Below are positions 23,549 through 34,705 of a stretch of DNA of 64,000 nucleotides, piece by piece. The position numbers were made by a program, and so were the translations under genes. Position 1 is the first letter of the stretch; each line of letters opens with the position of its first letter. This DNA is from Serendipita indica DSM 11827 (Eukaryota > Basidiomycota > Agaricomycetes > Sebacinales > Serendipitaceae): assembly GCA_910890315.1 (NCBI GenBank), contig CAJVGD010000019.1, positions 1 through 64,000 on the forward strand, written 5' to 3'. The notes beneath the pieces are model-generated. The model ran no database searches, was not told the DNA's origin, and worked only from the letters and a program-made list of their open reading frames with translations.

Positions 23549-24800
23549 TTAGAAGAAGCCCGAGCGCAGAGGAGAGGGCTTGACCGGTGCGGTCGTCTTT
23601 CCAGGCATACCTACACCCGGCAGTCAGCTCGTTCAGATGGTGGAGGCCCCGCTACTTACCAGACTTTCCGGGGCGTCCGCCGCTCATAGCAGGCTTCGGG
23701 ACCGTGATGTCGGGGACAAATGCAGGATAACGTCCCGTATCCTTCCAAGGCGCATATAGATCAAATGTTGCCATATCAAATCCGGGAATCGTTGGTGCCA
23801 GGGTGCTGGGCGTAGAGGCCACTGTCGTTTGGGATGCCGCAGACGGTGGATACGTCAACGGACCACGCGGGGGAAGCGGGATGAAAATATTGGGAGACCC
23901 GTTGGTTTTTCCAGTCGCCGACTCTTCGTCCGCCTTGAGGCTGCGGCGATAGCCCATGTACCATTTGACAGTGTAATATGCACAGAGGAGAACCAGGGCT
24001 GCACCCATAAATGTGACACCTACTATTGCTGGCATAGCATCTTTCCCATTATCCCATTCACTATCATCCTGCGAGGGTTGATGGTTTGCAGAGGCGGCCA
24101 AAGATGGGACGATGGTGGGAGCGGTAGATGAGATCGCAAAATCGACATGAGACGTGGGAGCGACAAGGGTTTGACCCACGAAGACAGCTGTGGGAGGGAC
24201 TGGGTCCCACATCGGAGCCGTGGAGCTGATCACGTCAGCAACGGAAGCCGCGACGGAAGCCTGTTTGGTAGTTGTAAAGTTAGCCACCGGAGTAAGATCA
24301 ACTGTGTTATTTCCATAGGCCGAAGTGGACTCAGACGGGGCGAATGCCACCAGTGTCTCACCGACGCTGGTCATGTCGAACGCGGAAGAGGTAGACTCGC
24401 TAATATCGCCAGTGAGACCTGTTGATAGAATTGGAGAGATTCATTCGAGATATCAACTACTGACCGGCAGAAAAGGAAAGAGCTATGTTACGACCGTGAT
24501 GGGCTCCACAAGAGGGATCGTAGACACTGCAGAACACGTGGAAAGCTTCTGAGACGAAAATGACGCGTGAGCGCTGACCCTCTCTGTGTATGGTCGCGAA
24601 CACTGACCTGCATCTAATTCAGGAGTGTAGCGCGATACGACGGGAAGATGATGGACTGCAAGCAGACCAGTATTCTCGAATGAGAGGAAAGATACAAATG
24701 AGATGGTGTGGCCGATTGGTATGGGCACAGCGGCGACTCCAGCGAGGTGCTGGAGCGCTGCAACCAAGGCGCACAAGAAGATTGCGCGGATAAAGAACAT
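23549..24800 (-). CDS. Orphan single-pass membrane protein with Ser/Thr-rich ectodomain (left arm)
   Basis: I do not recognise a family. The start at 24800 gives a signal peptide (MFFIRAIFLCALVAALQHLA). Small exons follow, one encoding a Cys-containing stretch around FHVFCSVYDPSCGAHH. Then comes a Ser/Thr/Ala/Pro-rich segment of about 110 residues likely to be O-glycosylated, one transmembrane helix (about AIVGVTFMGAALVLLCAYYT), and a cytoplasmic tail of about 130 residues. The tail is basic next to the membrane, Pro/Thr-rich in the middle, and ends PSPLRSGFF. The topology is like fungal cell-wall sensors or mating/adhesion receptors, but no WSC or other sensor domain is visible. This copy is open throughout; the right copy has a 1 nt deletion in the ectodomain. 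Confidence 0.7.
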
Positions 24801-25247
24801 ATTTAGATACTAGCTGAGGATAATAGAATCCACACAGCAGGAAATAATTTTACTTGTTTTTTTCCAGACGGCTACGTGTGTGGTCCGGGACAAGATGCGT
24901 TTGGTGTTTGCTCACCACCGTTTGTCGTTTACATAGATCCACACTGATCGCTTTGAGTCGTAAAGAGAGACAGAATGTACCGCTGAGCTGATCCTGAAGG
25001 ACTGCCCTATTCCCTCCGTGTACTCGCCGCGCAGCAGTCTCATCGCGCGATCAGAAGCGATCGTCTGCCGTGAGAGAGGGCCCCTGAGATCACTTTCATA
25101 GCCCGAGTTTTGCTTCAATGTCTCGTCTATGCTCTAGCCACCCGTCGATAGCCCAAGTCCGACAAATGTCGTTTTATCACGTCGCTGACCGCAAAACATC
25201 CAAATCCAAGGGAAAAAGGCTGTTATACCATATTGGTCACTTTATCT
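24801..25247. other. Upstream of the orphan membrane-protein gene (left)
   Basis: Probably promoter. A 68-codon frame at 24912-25118 (-) is conserved in both arms but has no recognisable domain, and it may be conserved only because the arms are recent. Confidence 0.35.
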
Positions 25248-27031
25248 TCATATCAAAAGCACCCCTCCTTCCTTTTGACGTTGAGCAAAAGTTGTGGCAA
25301 GGCCAATGAGAGTCCAGCCAGAAGACCAGTAGACTATATGAATGTACTCAAATCGTTGAGAATTGCCAACCTCGAGAGCCTCTGCAAATGCGCCCAGTTG
25401 AGTTCGCCGCAGATCCAATTCGTATCGTACAGGCTTCAAACCTGTCTGATCGTAATAAAAAGGACCGTAAGCTGCTCTTCAAATATCGTCCCTCACTTAG
25501 CCTGAATGTAAGAGACTCCGCAGGTCGAGTGAATTGATCGACTTCTCGCATAGAGACGGGAATAAGCGGAGATAAGCACCCTTGAAATGCGTCCAAAGAA
25601 TTGTCGAGCTCGTGCGTTCGTCGCAAGGTTGAGCGCTGGGCTCTCCAGGAATTGTCCATCGACTATGGCTTGATTATCGCAAAAGAAGGCTCATTTGAGA
25701 CGTCCAATAGCACTGTCATCAAGGGTCATATCGCACGTGGTACGCTGGGATCAATCTACTAGCCCATGAGCGTCCCAGCATCATGGAAGCGCTGTCTACG
25801 ATACCTGTGGACTCCAAGAACCAGTAAGATCGTATCCTAGAGCCAGGGACGTGTCAGTGAACGGCAGCTGACCAAGGCAAACCTTGTTACATACAGGAGC
25901 AACGGCAGTGCCTAGGGATGTGAATGTGTGAAGTATACTCCATAGGTAGTTATGGGAGTCATGGTGTATACCGGATATCGCTGTGGTGCGCTGCCGACTC
26001 CCAGGTTGGCATATCCCGGCGGGAAATTTCATGGAATGGCCAAACGTAGGGGGAGAGATGTAGCCAGGTGACTGCAGTTTGAGGCTATCTTTGACGGATA
26101 GGATCTGTATTGCACATTGTCTGCATGCGCAAGCATCAGACTGCTCTTGCGGTGACCAACAGGAAGACGCAGGGCCGTTAGCACCATAGTCAAGACATAT
26201 CAGAGACAAAGGAGGCCAATGGTGACGAAGGATAGTAGAATAATAGTGTCGAGGGAGCGAATCAAACGGGAATCGACCTACCCTACGACCGGATCGAGCG
26301 AGACTGCCTTCGGTGATGAAATGACGACGAGAACGAAGGATAATGTACGGTAAGAGAATAGAAATGTTCAGTAAGCAAGATAATGCGCACTAGCAGAGAC
26401 GCACACTTCGTTCTGAGAAGGGTGCGACGATCGGCCAAGTATCGTCAGGTCGCACTTTCTATGAATTCCATAGCAGATACCGACGAACATAGGATGCTGA
26501 GTGGCTGACCTTAATGTCAGAACAGTCAGAGAAGGAGAGCAACCTACGCAGTTTACGAACACGAACTATATAAGATGTAGTGGAAGCGTTGGTGTTAATC
26601 AAGAACGGGTATAACATACGTACTCACCCACTCAGCGACCTTCCGCGAAGTGATCCGCCCATGAAGAGAGTGGGAATTATAAGGGGCGAAAGTCGCCAGC
26701 TGGGCATATGAAGATCGAAGTAGAGCAACGTAATAGGTGACACTGGGTCTCAACGTCATTGTACAGCGTTGTTCACCTGCGTTTCCCATTGAACAAGTCA
26801 ACGAGTCACGCCACGCGAACATCAGTGCCGACTGCGGGATTGGTCACACGTCCTGGAAAGATAAGAGTACGGTCGCGATCTAGAGTCGAGATAGTGAGTA
26901 TGTCTAGTGTATGCAATAAGCAACACTCACGGGTCGTGGCTTGAAGCTGGGTCGGTAGGCAAATATGAGATTGATCCAGCGGAGTTCGGAATACCAGTGC
27001 TCAATTGACAAGGAAGTGATGAGATTCGGAA
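25248..27031 (-). CDS. Unidentified multi-exon gene at inner end of left arm
   Basis: Splice-like junctions and coding-like segments support a minus-strand gene of several small exons. Visible segments: an upstream exon with RLGLALRERSRLPNLITSL and EHWYSELRWINLIFAYRPSF (ending at a GTGAGT donor near 26940); an exon with TYYVALLRSSYAQLATFAPY and TSRKVAEW (GTGAGT donor near 26630); a segment with ARARQFFGRISRVLISAYSR; and a last segment with VRYELDLRRTQLGAFAEAL and QKEGGVLLI before the stop at 25248. No family is recognised. The exact exon chain cannot be fixed by eye. In exon 2 the left copy has TGA where the right copy has TGG. The gene straddles the inner edge of arm homology, and its 5' end continues into left-specific DNA. 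Confidence 0.35.
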
Positions 27032-27676
27032 GTCTAGATCGCTCCCTCAAGGCGAGACCGAGCCGCCGTTTGTAGAGCAAGAGATCGTAAGGAGAATTGT
27101 ACTACACTACAAGGATAGGGTGTGATAATAAAAGCAAGCTTGAGAGGGTCCATGACTAGCACTACGCCGTTGTGAGGATTAGCTTACTTCGAGATCTGAG
27201 CTCGAAGTGACTCTGAGCTATGATAGCATAAAACGGTGATATGGCGCGCAAATCACGCATTGAAGTGTCTCCTGTACTTTAAAGACCCATACAGATGAAG
27301 GTGGCCCCATACTCAGCCAAGTATGTCCGCGGTTTGTCGGCAGGCGGAATATGTCGCTTCACTCGCACGCAAATAAAAGATATTAGATCTGAGAAACTGT
27401 GCCCAGTGGCTTTCCTTGTCAAAGACAGCACACGCAGACGCTGGATGGAGTCGAGTCGAAAATGGCAAGCTCGACCAAACAATTCAAACCACCTTGAGCT
27501 TTGCCACGCAGACGCTTTCAGACTTATACACTACTGAGGGCCAACTTCCTACTTGTAAGTCCTTTAGCCTCTCAGATTGCTGTTTGCTCATAGTGATTGG
27601 AAAGAATCTCCGCTCCGAGCCTCTTGTCTCAGTGCGACGAGATCAGGTCCATGCGAATTATCTCACTCTCTACGCA
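27032..27676. other. Start of single-copy spacer, upstream of first F-box gene
   Basis: No gene is supported. An open frame runs in phase into the F-box gene from 27416, but its first ~87 codons have no counterpart in the paralog at 31395, so I treat it as untranslated. Confidence 0.45.
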
Positions 27677-29099
27677 ATGCAATACATTCATGTCTCCCCT
27701 GACGCTCCTCTCGAGATCCAGCACACGGTTTCTCGAATGAACGCGTGTCGTCAGCAGATAGAAGACCTCACGAATCGACTCAAGGCCGCAGAATCTCTTT
27801 GGGGCTCGCTTAGAGACGAGATCGCCGGATATATTCAGAACCCAGGGCAAAACGCCGCTGTTGCTACCCGTCCTGTCCAATCTTCGCTCAACCTATTGCC
27901 TGACGAGCTGTTATGCGACATCTTTCAACGATTGCGATTCCAGCGGAACGCCAACCTTGGACCCCTGCTTCTTGTGAACAAACGTATTCATTGCTTGGTG
28001 ATGAATACTCCATCACTCTGGACTCGTATCGAGTTCCATGTCGTCGGTGACCTGATTGAGGAAGCACTTTTGCATCGTTCCTACGTCGAGGCATGTATGG
28101 AGCGTAGTCAGAATGTCTGCCTAGATATCGACATCAAACTCGATTGGGACACAAAGCAAAGGATCCTTACGCGAGCCGCGACCGATGCGGTTATGGGTCT
28201 GGTGGACGACGAAGAAGAAGCGGTCTGGTCGGCATTTGACACTATGGATATGGATTTTAACTTCTCCGTATACGAAGAAGAAGAGGAGTCATTGTTCGAA
28301 GTCCTTGATGCGATCGTCGGTGCTGAAGGTTGCAACATGCCTCGGTGGAAGTCACTTGTCCTCTCGCTTCCCCGCGACGACTCACAGCAAGTCTCGATTC
28401 TTGAACGACTTATCGGAGACACTCCGAATCTTCGCGATTTGAACCTACAGAATGCATTTCTTCTCGATGCGGATGACGAAATCGCCTGGGAGGGAGTTCT
28501 ACCAAATCTTTCCGCCCTATGCAATTTCCAGAGCGATGGTCCCACTCCTTCGGCGTCCTCATTGAACCCCTTCGTCTTGCAGGAAATTGGGATTCACATT
28601 GGGCATCCTTCGGGCGTCAACAAACTTTCTTCATACCAAGCCCTTCAATACTTGAGTATTGTTTGCTTTGAGGGAGGCCCTTCGGGAGATCCGATCATAT
28701 CTCTCCCACAGTTGCGCAGCCTGCATCTAGGGGGTTCATTCAACTACTTCATAGGTCGTCTCCGCACCTCCTCTCAATTTGCTCTCAATCGCATCACACG
28801 ACATCTCCTTGGACTATAAATTACCCAGCGCGTCAGCCGTCGAGTGGACTTTATTTGGGGATTCAGAGCGGGACGTTGAGGGCACTATCAAGCTCTTACT
28901 GGATATATTTTCAGGCTTAAGAGGCACGCAAAAGCTTTCTCTCTTTGGGTTCGCCAAGGAAATGCTGCTTATTGCCATCCAAGTCTTCAAGGGACCGAGT
29001 CCGTTCATAGAGAACCTTCAAACCATTGATCTGAGACAATTTCGTAGCGCACCGGGCCCTCCTTTACTCGAACTTGGACGCAGAGACTTTGTTGAATAG
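27677..29099 (+). CDS. F-box protein 1 (frame change near 28,770)
   Basis: A short coiled coil (about residues 20-55) is followed by an F-box at about residues 71-118 (LNLLPDELLCDIFQRL then LVNKRIHCLVMNTPSLWTRI). The C-terminal half is leucine-rich and LRR-like. F-box proteins link substrates to Skp1-Cullin-F-box ubiquitin ligases. The start at 27677 (MQYIHVSPDAPLEIQH) matches the start of the paralog at 31395. Near 28770, the 7 nt between the Arg-Leu-Arg codons and the CTCAAT codons correspond to 9 nt in the paralog, so the frame shifts and the last ~100 codons continue in another phase to 29099. This means a 2 nt deletion in this copy or a sequence error; no good intron fits. Confidence 0.78.
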
Positions 29100-29398
29100 G
29101 GCGATTATGTAAATAGCAGTCATTCTTTCTGCAGTCTGCTTTAGCCCACCAGAAACCAACTGAAAAGCTGGTGGAACCCTGTAGAGTTCAACAGTGATCC
29201 TCACCATCTCTCCGTTTTGAGAGCTCACACGACCTTTCAGGCCAGAGAGGTTCATCATTTTTCCCTAAGCGAAGATTTCTTTGAAGACCAGCCTTTGACG
29301 AGACCAACGAGCACGGGCTAGATTGCCGCGTGGCGAACGTCAGGAGACATTGACCCTGTAATACTCCATTCGCTGCATTTTACCTCTAAAATAGTCTT

Positions 29399-30844
29399 AT
29401 GGAGTCACTAGAAGAGCATCTGCGTAACTTGAGGCAGGCCGTAACGATACAGGTCACACAGTTGTCGTTGGAACAGTGGCAGCGAGAAGCCGACCGGCTT
29501 GAACAACAATGGCTGCATGCGAAAGCGCAATGCGCGTTTTTTTCTCAGGAGCTACAATCATATACGCTCCAAAGGTGGCATTTGACGGGACAATATCGGA
29601 CTCCTAGGCCCAAGACCTCACTCCTCGACCTTCCTGACGAGCTACTATGCGAAATAATTGAATATACTACACACCTGCTACATCCCTTTATTCGGTCGCT
29701 TTTGCTCGTATGCAAGCGCTTCCATCGAATCATCATGGGCACGTCCTCGTTATGGGCGCGTATAGAGCTCATATTCCCTGAAGACCTTATGGATATGTTC
29801 CTTCCCACAAAAGAGTATATCGACGCGTGCTTGGAACGTAGCCGAGGGCGCCTACTTGATGTCATTGTCAAGTTCCCTCGATATACCACCACCACGGACT
29901 ATGCGCTGGACCAAATCTTGACTAAAATGACGCCAGTTCTAGGTCCAGATGGGGCCGTAGACCTGCAATCGGCACTCTACGAGGTGGACTGGGAGTGTGA
30001 TAGCTCTGTGGTGAGGGATAGAATCACCCAGATGGAGAATCTGGTTAAGATTCTCGTGGGATCTACCGGAGAAAATATGCTACGGTGGGGATCACTCCAC
30101 GTGACGCTTTCAGAGGAGCGGTGGGGAGGCATCCTACTCTGGAAAATGGAAGATAACCCAGCACCGAACCTCCACAGCCTAGAAATCATGAATATGCATT
30201 TCTTGGCCGATTGGTTTCACGAGGAAGATGCTTCCATCGCTGAGATGCCACAGCTCCGCTCTCTGAAGACGGACCGCCTGTGTCTACACTGGTTTGTCTC
30301 TCTTCCAACAACGCTCACTCTTCTAGACACTACATACGAAGATGGACTAATTTTCGATCATCTCTGCAGCTTGCAACAACTTCAGCATCTTTGCATTCGG
30401 GACGCCACGGCTTCTTCGTCCTACAAAGAGGATCCTATTACCCTTTCACACCTATCCGAACTCCACATCTACGGCAATGTCGATCGAATTCTTGCCATTC
30501 TCGTGACACCACGACTTGAAGTCTTGTATATCTGGTCATCACAGGCCAGAATGACGCAACGTCTACCCTCCGTCCCGGTAATCGAGTGGAATTTCGAAGG
30601 AATAAAGGTGGAGGAAACGCTTGGACTATCTCAGCGCATTGCATTGACGTCTATATTCGAAAACATTAGCAAGACGCGTCGCTTATGCTTACAGGGGTTC
30701 AGAGTGGAGCTGATAGATGAGATTGGAAACAGGCTCAAGCGCGAACGAGGTTTCTCGGAGAGTCTCAAAGTGGTCGAAGCGCGCACAGGTAACGCAAGGG
30801 CGACCATCTGTGAGTGGGACGAGATGGGCTCTATGACGTTGTAG
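29399..30844 (+). CDS. F-box protein 2
   Basis: A single-exon gene of 481 residues. A predicted coiled coil occupies about residues 1-60, rich in Glu/Gln/Leu. The F-box (LLDLPDELLCEIIEYTTHLL, then LVCKRFHRIIMGTSSLWARI) lies at about residues 76-125, followed by a long LRR-like domain. It is a diverged paralog of the neighbours at 27677 and 31395. It probably acts as a substrate receptor of an SCF ubiquitin ligase; the substrate is unknown. The frame is intact. Confidence 0.85.
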   Translation: MESLEEHLRNLRQAVTIQVTQLSLEQWQREADRLEQQWLHAKAQCAFFSQELQSYTLQRWHLTGQYRTPRPKTSLLDLPDELLCEIIEYTTHLLHPFIRSLLLVCKRFHRIIMGTSSLWARIELIFPEDLMDMFLPTKEYIDACLERSRGRLLDVIVKFPRYTTTTDYALDQILTKMTPVLGPDGAVDLQSALYEVDWECDSSVVRDRITQMENLVKILVGSTGENMLRWGSLHVTLSEERWGGILLWKMEDNPAPNLHSLEIMNMHFLADWFHEEDASIAEMPQLRSLKTDRLCLHWFVSLPTTLTLLDTTYEDGLIFDHLCSLQQLQHLCIRDATASSSYKEDPITLSHLSELHIYGNVDRILAILVTPRLEVLYIWSSQARMTQRLPSVPVIEWNFEGIKVEETLGLSQRIALTSIFENISKTRRLCLQGFRVELIDEIGNRLKRERGFSESLKVVEARTGNARATICEWDEMGSMTL

Positions 30845-31394
30845 GAGTAAATATTGATGCAATGCCACTCTTAAGTATCCCGATACGCTGCAGCTCGAGC
30901 TGGACCCAGAAGTGAGCGAGAAGAAGATGCCATCTGGGATTATAGTATGGTATAATACCCGCATGGCTACCAGAGGCTATAATGTCCAATGCGAAGCTGC
31001 TGGTCACGACAGCGATAAGAGATGAGCTATCCTAGAAGTATATCAAACAGGGATGAGGCGCACAAACTAGAGGCGTCTTTTTTGACAATGTACATACATT
31101 CCCTCTTCCTCAGTGGCGCAAATATGAAAAGCTTTCAAGTGCAACTTCCAAGGTCTAGTGTTACACATCCACTGAACACGTATTGTCGAGTCTTGATCTC
31201 TATCACGTCGACCTTTCAGATTGGCCAACCCTCACAAGCCAACACTGGACGTGTATGTCTGCTATTCCATGTATATCTTTTTTTGCTTACCACGAACTGG
31301 ATAGTTGATCAGCTCTCAGGTTTGTCACGCGTGACGTAGTCAAAATCGCCTCTGAACATATATCATAAAGTCAAGAAACCTCAGCTTGTGCACA
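30845..31394. other. Intergenic between F-box genes 2 and 3
   Basis: No gene or repeat is recognised. It is AT-richer than its neighbours and presumably holds the promoter of the F-box gene at 31395. Confidence 0.4.
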
Positions 31395-32837
31395 ATGGAA
31401 CACGTCAATGTGTCCCTCGATGCTCCTACCGAGATCCAGCACAAGGCTTCTCAGATGAACGGGTGCCGCGAGGAGATAGAAGACCTCTTGATTCGACTGA
31501 AGGCTGCAGAGTCTCGTTGGAACTCACTCCGAGACGATGTCGCTCCGTATATTCAGAAAGCAGACCAGAAAGCCGCCGTCGCTACTCGTTCCGTCAAGGT
31601 GTCGCTCAACCGCTTGCCTGACGAGCTACTATACGACATTTTTCGACGACTACGATTTCACTGGAACTCTAATCTTGGACCTTTGCTTCTCGTGAACAAG
31701 CGTATTCATCATTTCGTCATGAAAACTCCGTCCCTTTGGACTCGTATTGGGTTTCATGCTGACTTTGATCTGCTCTATACAAGATTTCCAAAGCAATCCT
31801 ACATCGAGGCGTGCATCGAGCGCAGTCATGGAGTAGGTTTAGACATCGAGATCAACGTCGAAGTGGGAACGAAGGAAGACTTTCTTAAACAAGCAGCGGT
31901 TGGTGCAGTGCTATCTCTTGTGGATGAACCTCATAATGCAGATATATTTTCAATTTTCGACAACGTGGACATGGACCTCAACTGTTCTAAATATGAGGAG
32001 AAGTGCAAAGAGCTCGTCCAAGTCATTGATATGATCATTGGGATCAACGGTTGCAATATGCCCCTGTGGAGGTCACTACACCTTGTGCTACCATATGACT
32101 ACATATTACACATATCAGTTCTTGAACGATTTATCGGCTACACCCCAAACCTTCGCGAGCTGCACCTAGAGAACACATGGCTTCTCGATGATGATGATGA
32201 TAGTCAATATATCTGGGAGCAAGTTCTTCCGGAGCTTTCCGACCTGCGTAGCTTCGGGAGTGATCATTGCCTTCCGTGGGCGTTCTCCACACTGAATCCC
32301 GCGATGCTCAAGGAGCTTAACTTCAGTCCAAAGATACCTTCCAATTTCGATAAGCTTTCTCTATACCAAGCGCTTCAACACTTGGTCATTGCCTGGGGCG
32401 GTATTGACGTGCCTAACGACTCGACTATATTTCTACCGAACTTGTGCACATTGAGCATAACAGGGGGTTTCGAGTATGTCATAGCTCGTCTTCGCCTACC
32501 CACTCTCAATAAGTTCTCAGTCAGGTCATTCAAGACCTGTCTGAGTCGTTCATTACCGATTGCGATGGCTGTAGAGTGGTATTTCACAGGAAATTCAGAC
32601 GAGGCGGACATCGAAGGGGGTGCTCTCCAGCTCCTGCAGGGTATACTCTCAGGTCTGAGAGGGACAAAAACGGTCTTTCTCTCTGGATTCACCAAGGAAG
32701 TGCTACTTAATGCGATTCGACCATTCAAACAGTCGAGTTCATTCTCAGAGGAGCTTCAAATGATCGAACTTCGACAACATCCTAATGCACATGGACCTCC
32801 TTTACTTGAGCTGGGACGCAGTGACCTTGCCGATTAA
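31395..32837 (+). CDS. F-box protein 3
   Basis: A single-exon gene of 480 residues starting MEHVNVSLDAPTEIQH. It has the same layout as F-box protein 1 and is its closest relative here: N-terminal coiled coil, F-box (LNRLPDELLYDIFRRLRF, then LVNKRIHHFVMKTPSLWTRI), an acidic stretch with DDDDD around 32190-32210, and a C-terminal end PPLLELGRSDLAD that matches PPLLELGRRDFVE of protein 1. The frame is intact. It is likely an SCF ubiquitin-ligase substrate receptor. Confidence 0.86.
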   Translation: MEHVNVSLDAPTEIQHKASQMNGCREEIEDLLIRLKAAESRWNSLRDDVAPYIQKADQKAAVATRSVKVSLNRLPDELLYDIFRRLRFHWNSNLGPLLLVNKRIHHFVMKTPSLWTRIGFHADFDLLYTRFPKQSYIEACIERSHGVGLDIEINVEVGTKEDFLKQAAVGAVLSLVDEPHNADIFSIFDNVDMDLNCSKYEEKCKELVQVIDMIIGINGCNMPLWRSLHLVLPYDYILHISVLERFIGYTPNLRELHLENTWLLDDDDDSQYIWEQVLPELSDLRSFGSDHCLPWAFSTLNPAMLKELNFSPKIPSNFDKLSLYQALQHLVIAWGGIDVPNDSTIFLPNLCTLSITGGFEYVIARLRLPTLNKFSVRSFKTCLSRSLPIAMAVEWYFTGNSDEADIEGGALQLLQGILSGLRGTKTVFLSGFTKEVLLNAIRPFKQSSSFSEELQMIELRQHPNAHGPPLLELGRSDLAD

Positions 32838-33208
32838 GGCACTGATGTACATGATATTAATCCAATCTTTATTTACACTCTTCATTATGCCAAGTATTGA
32901 GGACCGATATTTGCGAAAGCGGCGGACCGCAATAGTGTCCCTTAACTCTAGCACGAGTGTGGAAGCCGTTTCACTGTGAAAGTGCGTGACTGTTCAAACT
33001 TGTGAAGAAAACACGAGGAACGCCATCCGAGTGGGTGATACTCAAGTAACAAAAGTCTGGGAGGCCAAGAAAACCTTCGTATCGGTCTAGGTGATGCAGG
33101 ATGAACTTTAGATGAAGTCTCAGTAGCGTCTTCTTGCACCGAAATCAACGGCAGTCAACCAAGCGTCAGGCCCTCCGGCTACTTTCGACCCGGCCTCATC
33201 TCGATTTC
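32838..33208. other. Intergenic upstream of MaoC-type hydratase
   Basis: No gene is seen. It should hold the promoter of the gene at 33209. Confidence 0.4.
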
Positions 33209-34580
33209 ATGGCGTACGACCTCTCCAAAGCCATCGGGCACTCTGTTGGAAGCAAAGCGGTAAGTATTTTGATTTGTAAACCTAAATTCAGGCCCTTACA
33301 TTGCGGTAGACTCGATGGAACAGACGAGACTTGCTCCTATACGCCGTCGGCATCGGCGCAAAGGCAACCGACTTGAATATTGTATATGGTAAGTTGGTTA
33401 AATTATGATCTCACGCATATTCTTACCACCTCTTGACGTAGAGTTGGGTAATGATCTAGGCTTTGCTCTAGGACTGGGCTTATTCGCCGACAGACAAAGA
33501 ATTCAAGCCTTTTCCAACGTTCCCTGTAGTCTTGAACTTTAGAGGTCAGTGAAATTGTCCTTCAACGTTCATGACTTACTGACCGGTGTCTCAGGTGACA
33601 GTCAAGATGTTATCGACTTTAACAAGTCATTCAAGTCGGCTCCAATCCCTGGTTTGCCGCCGCTGGATCCCAGCAGAGTAGTGAGTCGCTGCTATCACAC
33701 TATTTGACTGTCTAATTTGATCTAGGTACACGCAACCATGTCGACAGAGATCCTGCGGGACATTCCCGAGGACTCTGGAGATGGATGGCGGCTGACGAAC
33801 CGGGTAATTGGTATCCATGAGAACAGTTGAGTCTAAGCTTCCAATTTCTAACTAAATGCTCACGATTCTAGAGTCTGGCATCATCGTAGAAAATGAGCTG
33901 CTCCTCGTAGACAAGGATGGAACACCATACACTCGCATGATCGTACGCGTCATCATTATACTGCCCCTATTTCCGACCACGATTGTAGACTGGCTCGTTC
34001 AACCTCGGCGCCAAGGCGACCGGCCAACCATATTCAAAGGCGATTCTGCGCGCACCTCAGGCGAAACCAATCCCCAAAGACAAGAGACCCGACTATACGT
34101 ACAGAGAGACGACGACGCTCGAGCAAGCGATTGTCTACCGTCTCAGTGGGGACTATAACCCGCTCCACATTGGTCTGTCTCTTCCTCGCCTTATGACTCG
34201 AACAAACCGCTGAGTCACCTCTAGACCCTAGCATTGGCAAGCGAGCAGGATTCGGTGGGACCATTCTCCACGGTCTCGCGACGTATGGCTTTGCAGCTCG
34301 ACATATCATCGCCAAAATTGGTCTTGGAGACCCGTCGACTCTCCGCGCGATCTCCGGACGATTCACGAGTCCCGTCAAGCCAGGAGGTATGCCAATTTCT
34401 TCGTCAATAGTGTTTGGCTTAGAATGTGTAGACGAGCTCGAGACGATGATCTGGGAAGTTGGGCCCGGACCAAATGATACCGTTGAGGTGTCTTTTGTCT
34501 GCAAGAACGTGACTTCAGGAAAGCTTGCCATCTCCAACGGAGTCGCCCATGTCCGCAGAAGGGCGCCTAGCAGGCTCTAA
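33209..34580 (+). CDS. Peroxisomal enoyl-CoA hydratase 2 (MaoC-like)
   Basis: A hot-dog-fold (R)-specific 2-enoyl-CoA hydratase, equivalent to the hydratase 2 part of peroxisomal multifunctional enzyme type 2. It catalyses hydration of trans-2-enoyl-CoA to (3R)-hydroxyacyl-CoA in beta-oxidation. The N-terminal hot-dog half starts MAYDLSKAIGHSVGSKA. The C-terminal half has the catalytic motif YRLSGDYNPLHIDPSIGKRA (Asp and His) and FGGTILHGLATYGFAAR. The protein ends APSRL; SRL is an accepted type 1 peroxisomal targeting signal. I see at least six short introns and about 330 residues. It is converging with the zinc-finger gene 125 bp away. As a stand-alone hydratase it differs from the fused fungal Fox2 protein. 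Confidence 0.9.
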
Positions 34581-34705
34581 GTGCGAGCTTAGGTACTCAG
34601 AGGATGTTATAAATGCTTGCTTGATGATTGCTCGAATGATATACCTCTACAAGAAACTTCTGACCTACCATACCTACCCAAGATAGCGTTGCCTCGCCGC
34701 TGCGT

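Larger units (their letters stand above)
2612..27015 (+). repeat. Left arm of a giant inverted repeat (~24.4 kb)
   Basis: The segment is the reverse complement of 38950-61557. Coordinates of matching points sum to about 63959 from GH9 to the NLR, NmrA-side points sum to about 65997, and the step of 2027 is the transposon at 18978 plus its target duplication. The outer edge is sharp: homology stops at 2612, opposite 61557. The inner edge is soft, with similarity fading to about 80% between 26850 and 27015. Core identity is about 98-99% by eye. All ten genes are collinear. Confidence 0.95.

Noticed and set aside
27416-27676. 87-codon N-terminal extension of F-box protein 1
   Set aside because: The paralog at 31395 starts at the equivalent of 27677, and the extension has no similarity to anything in the window.
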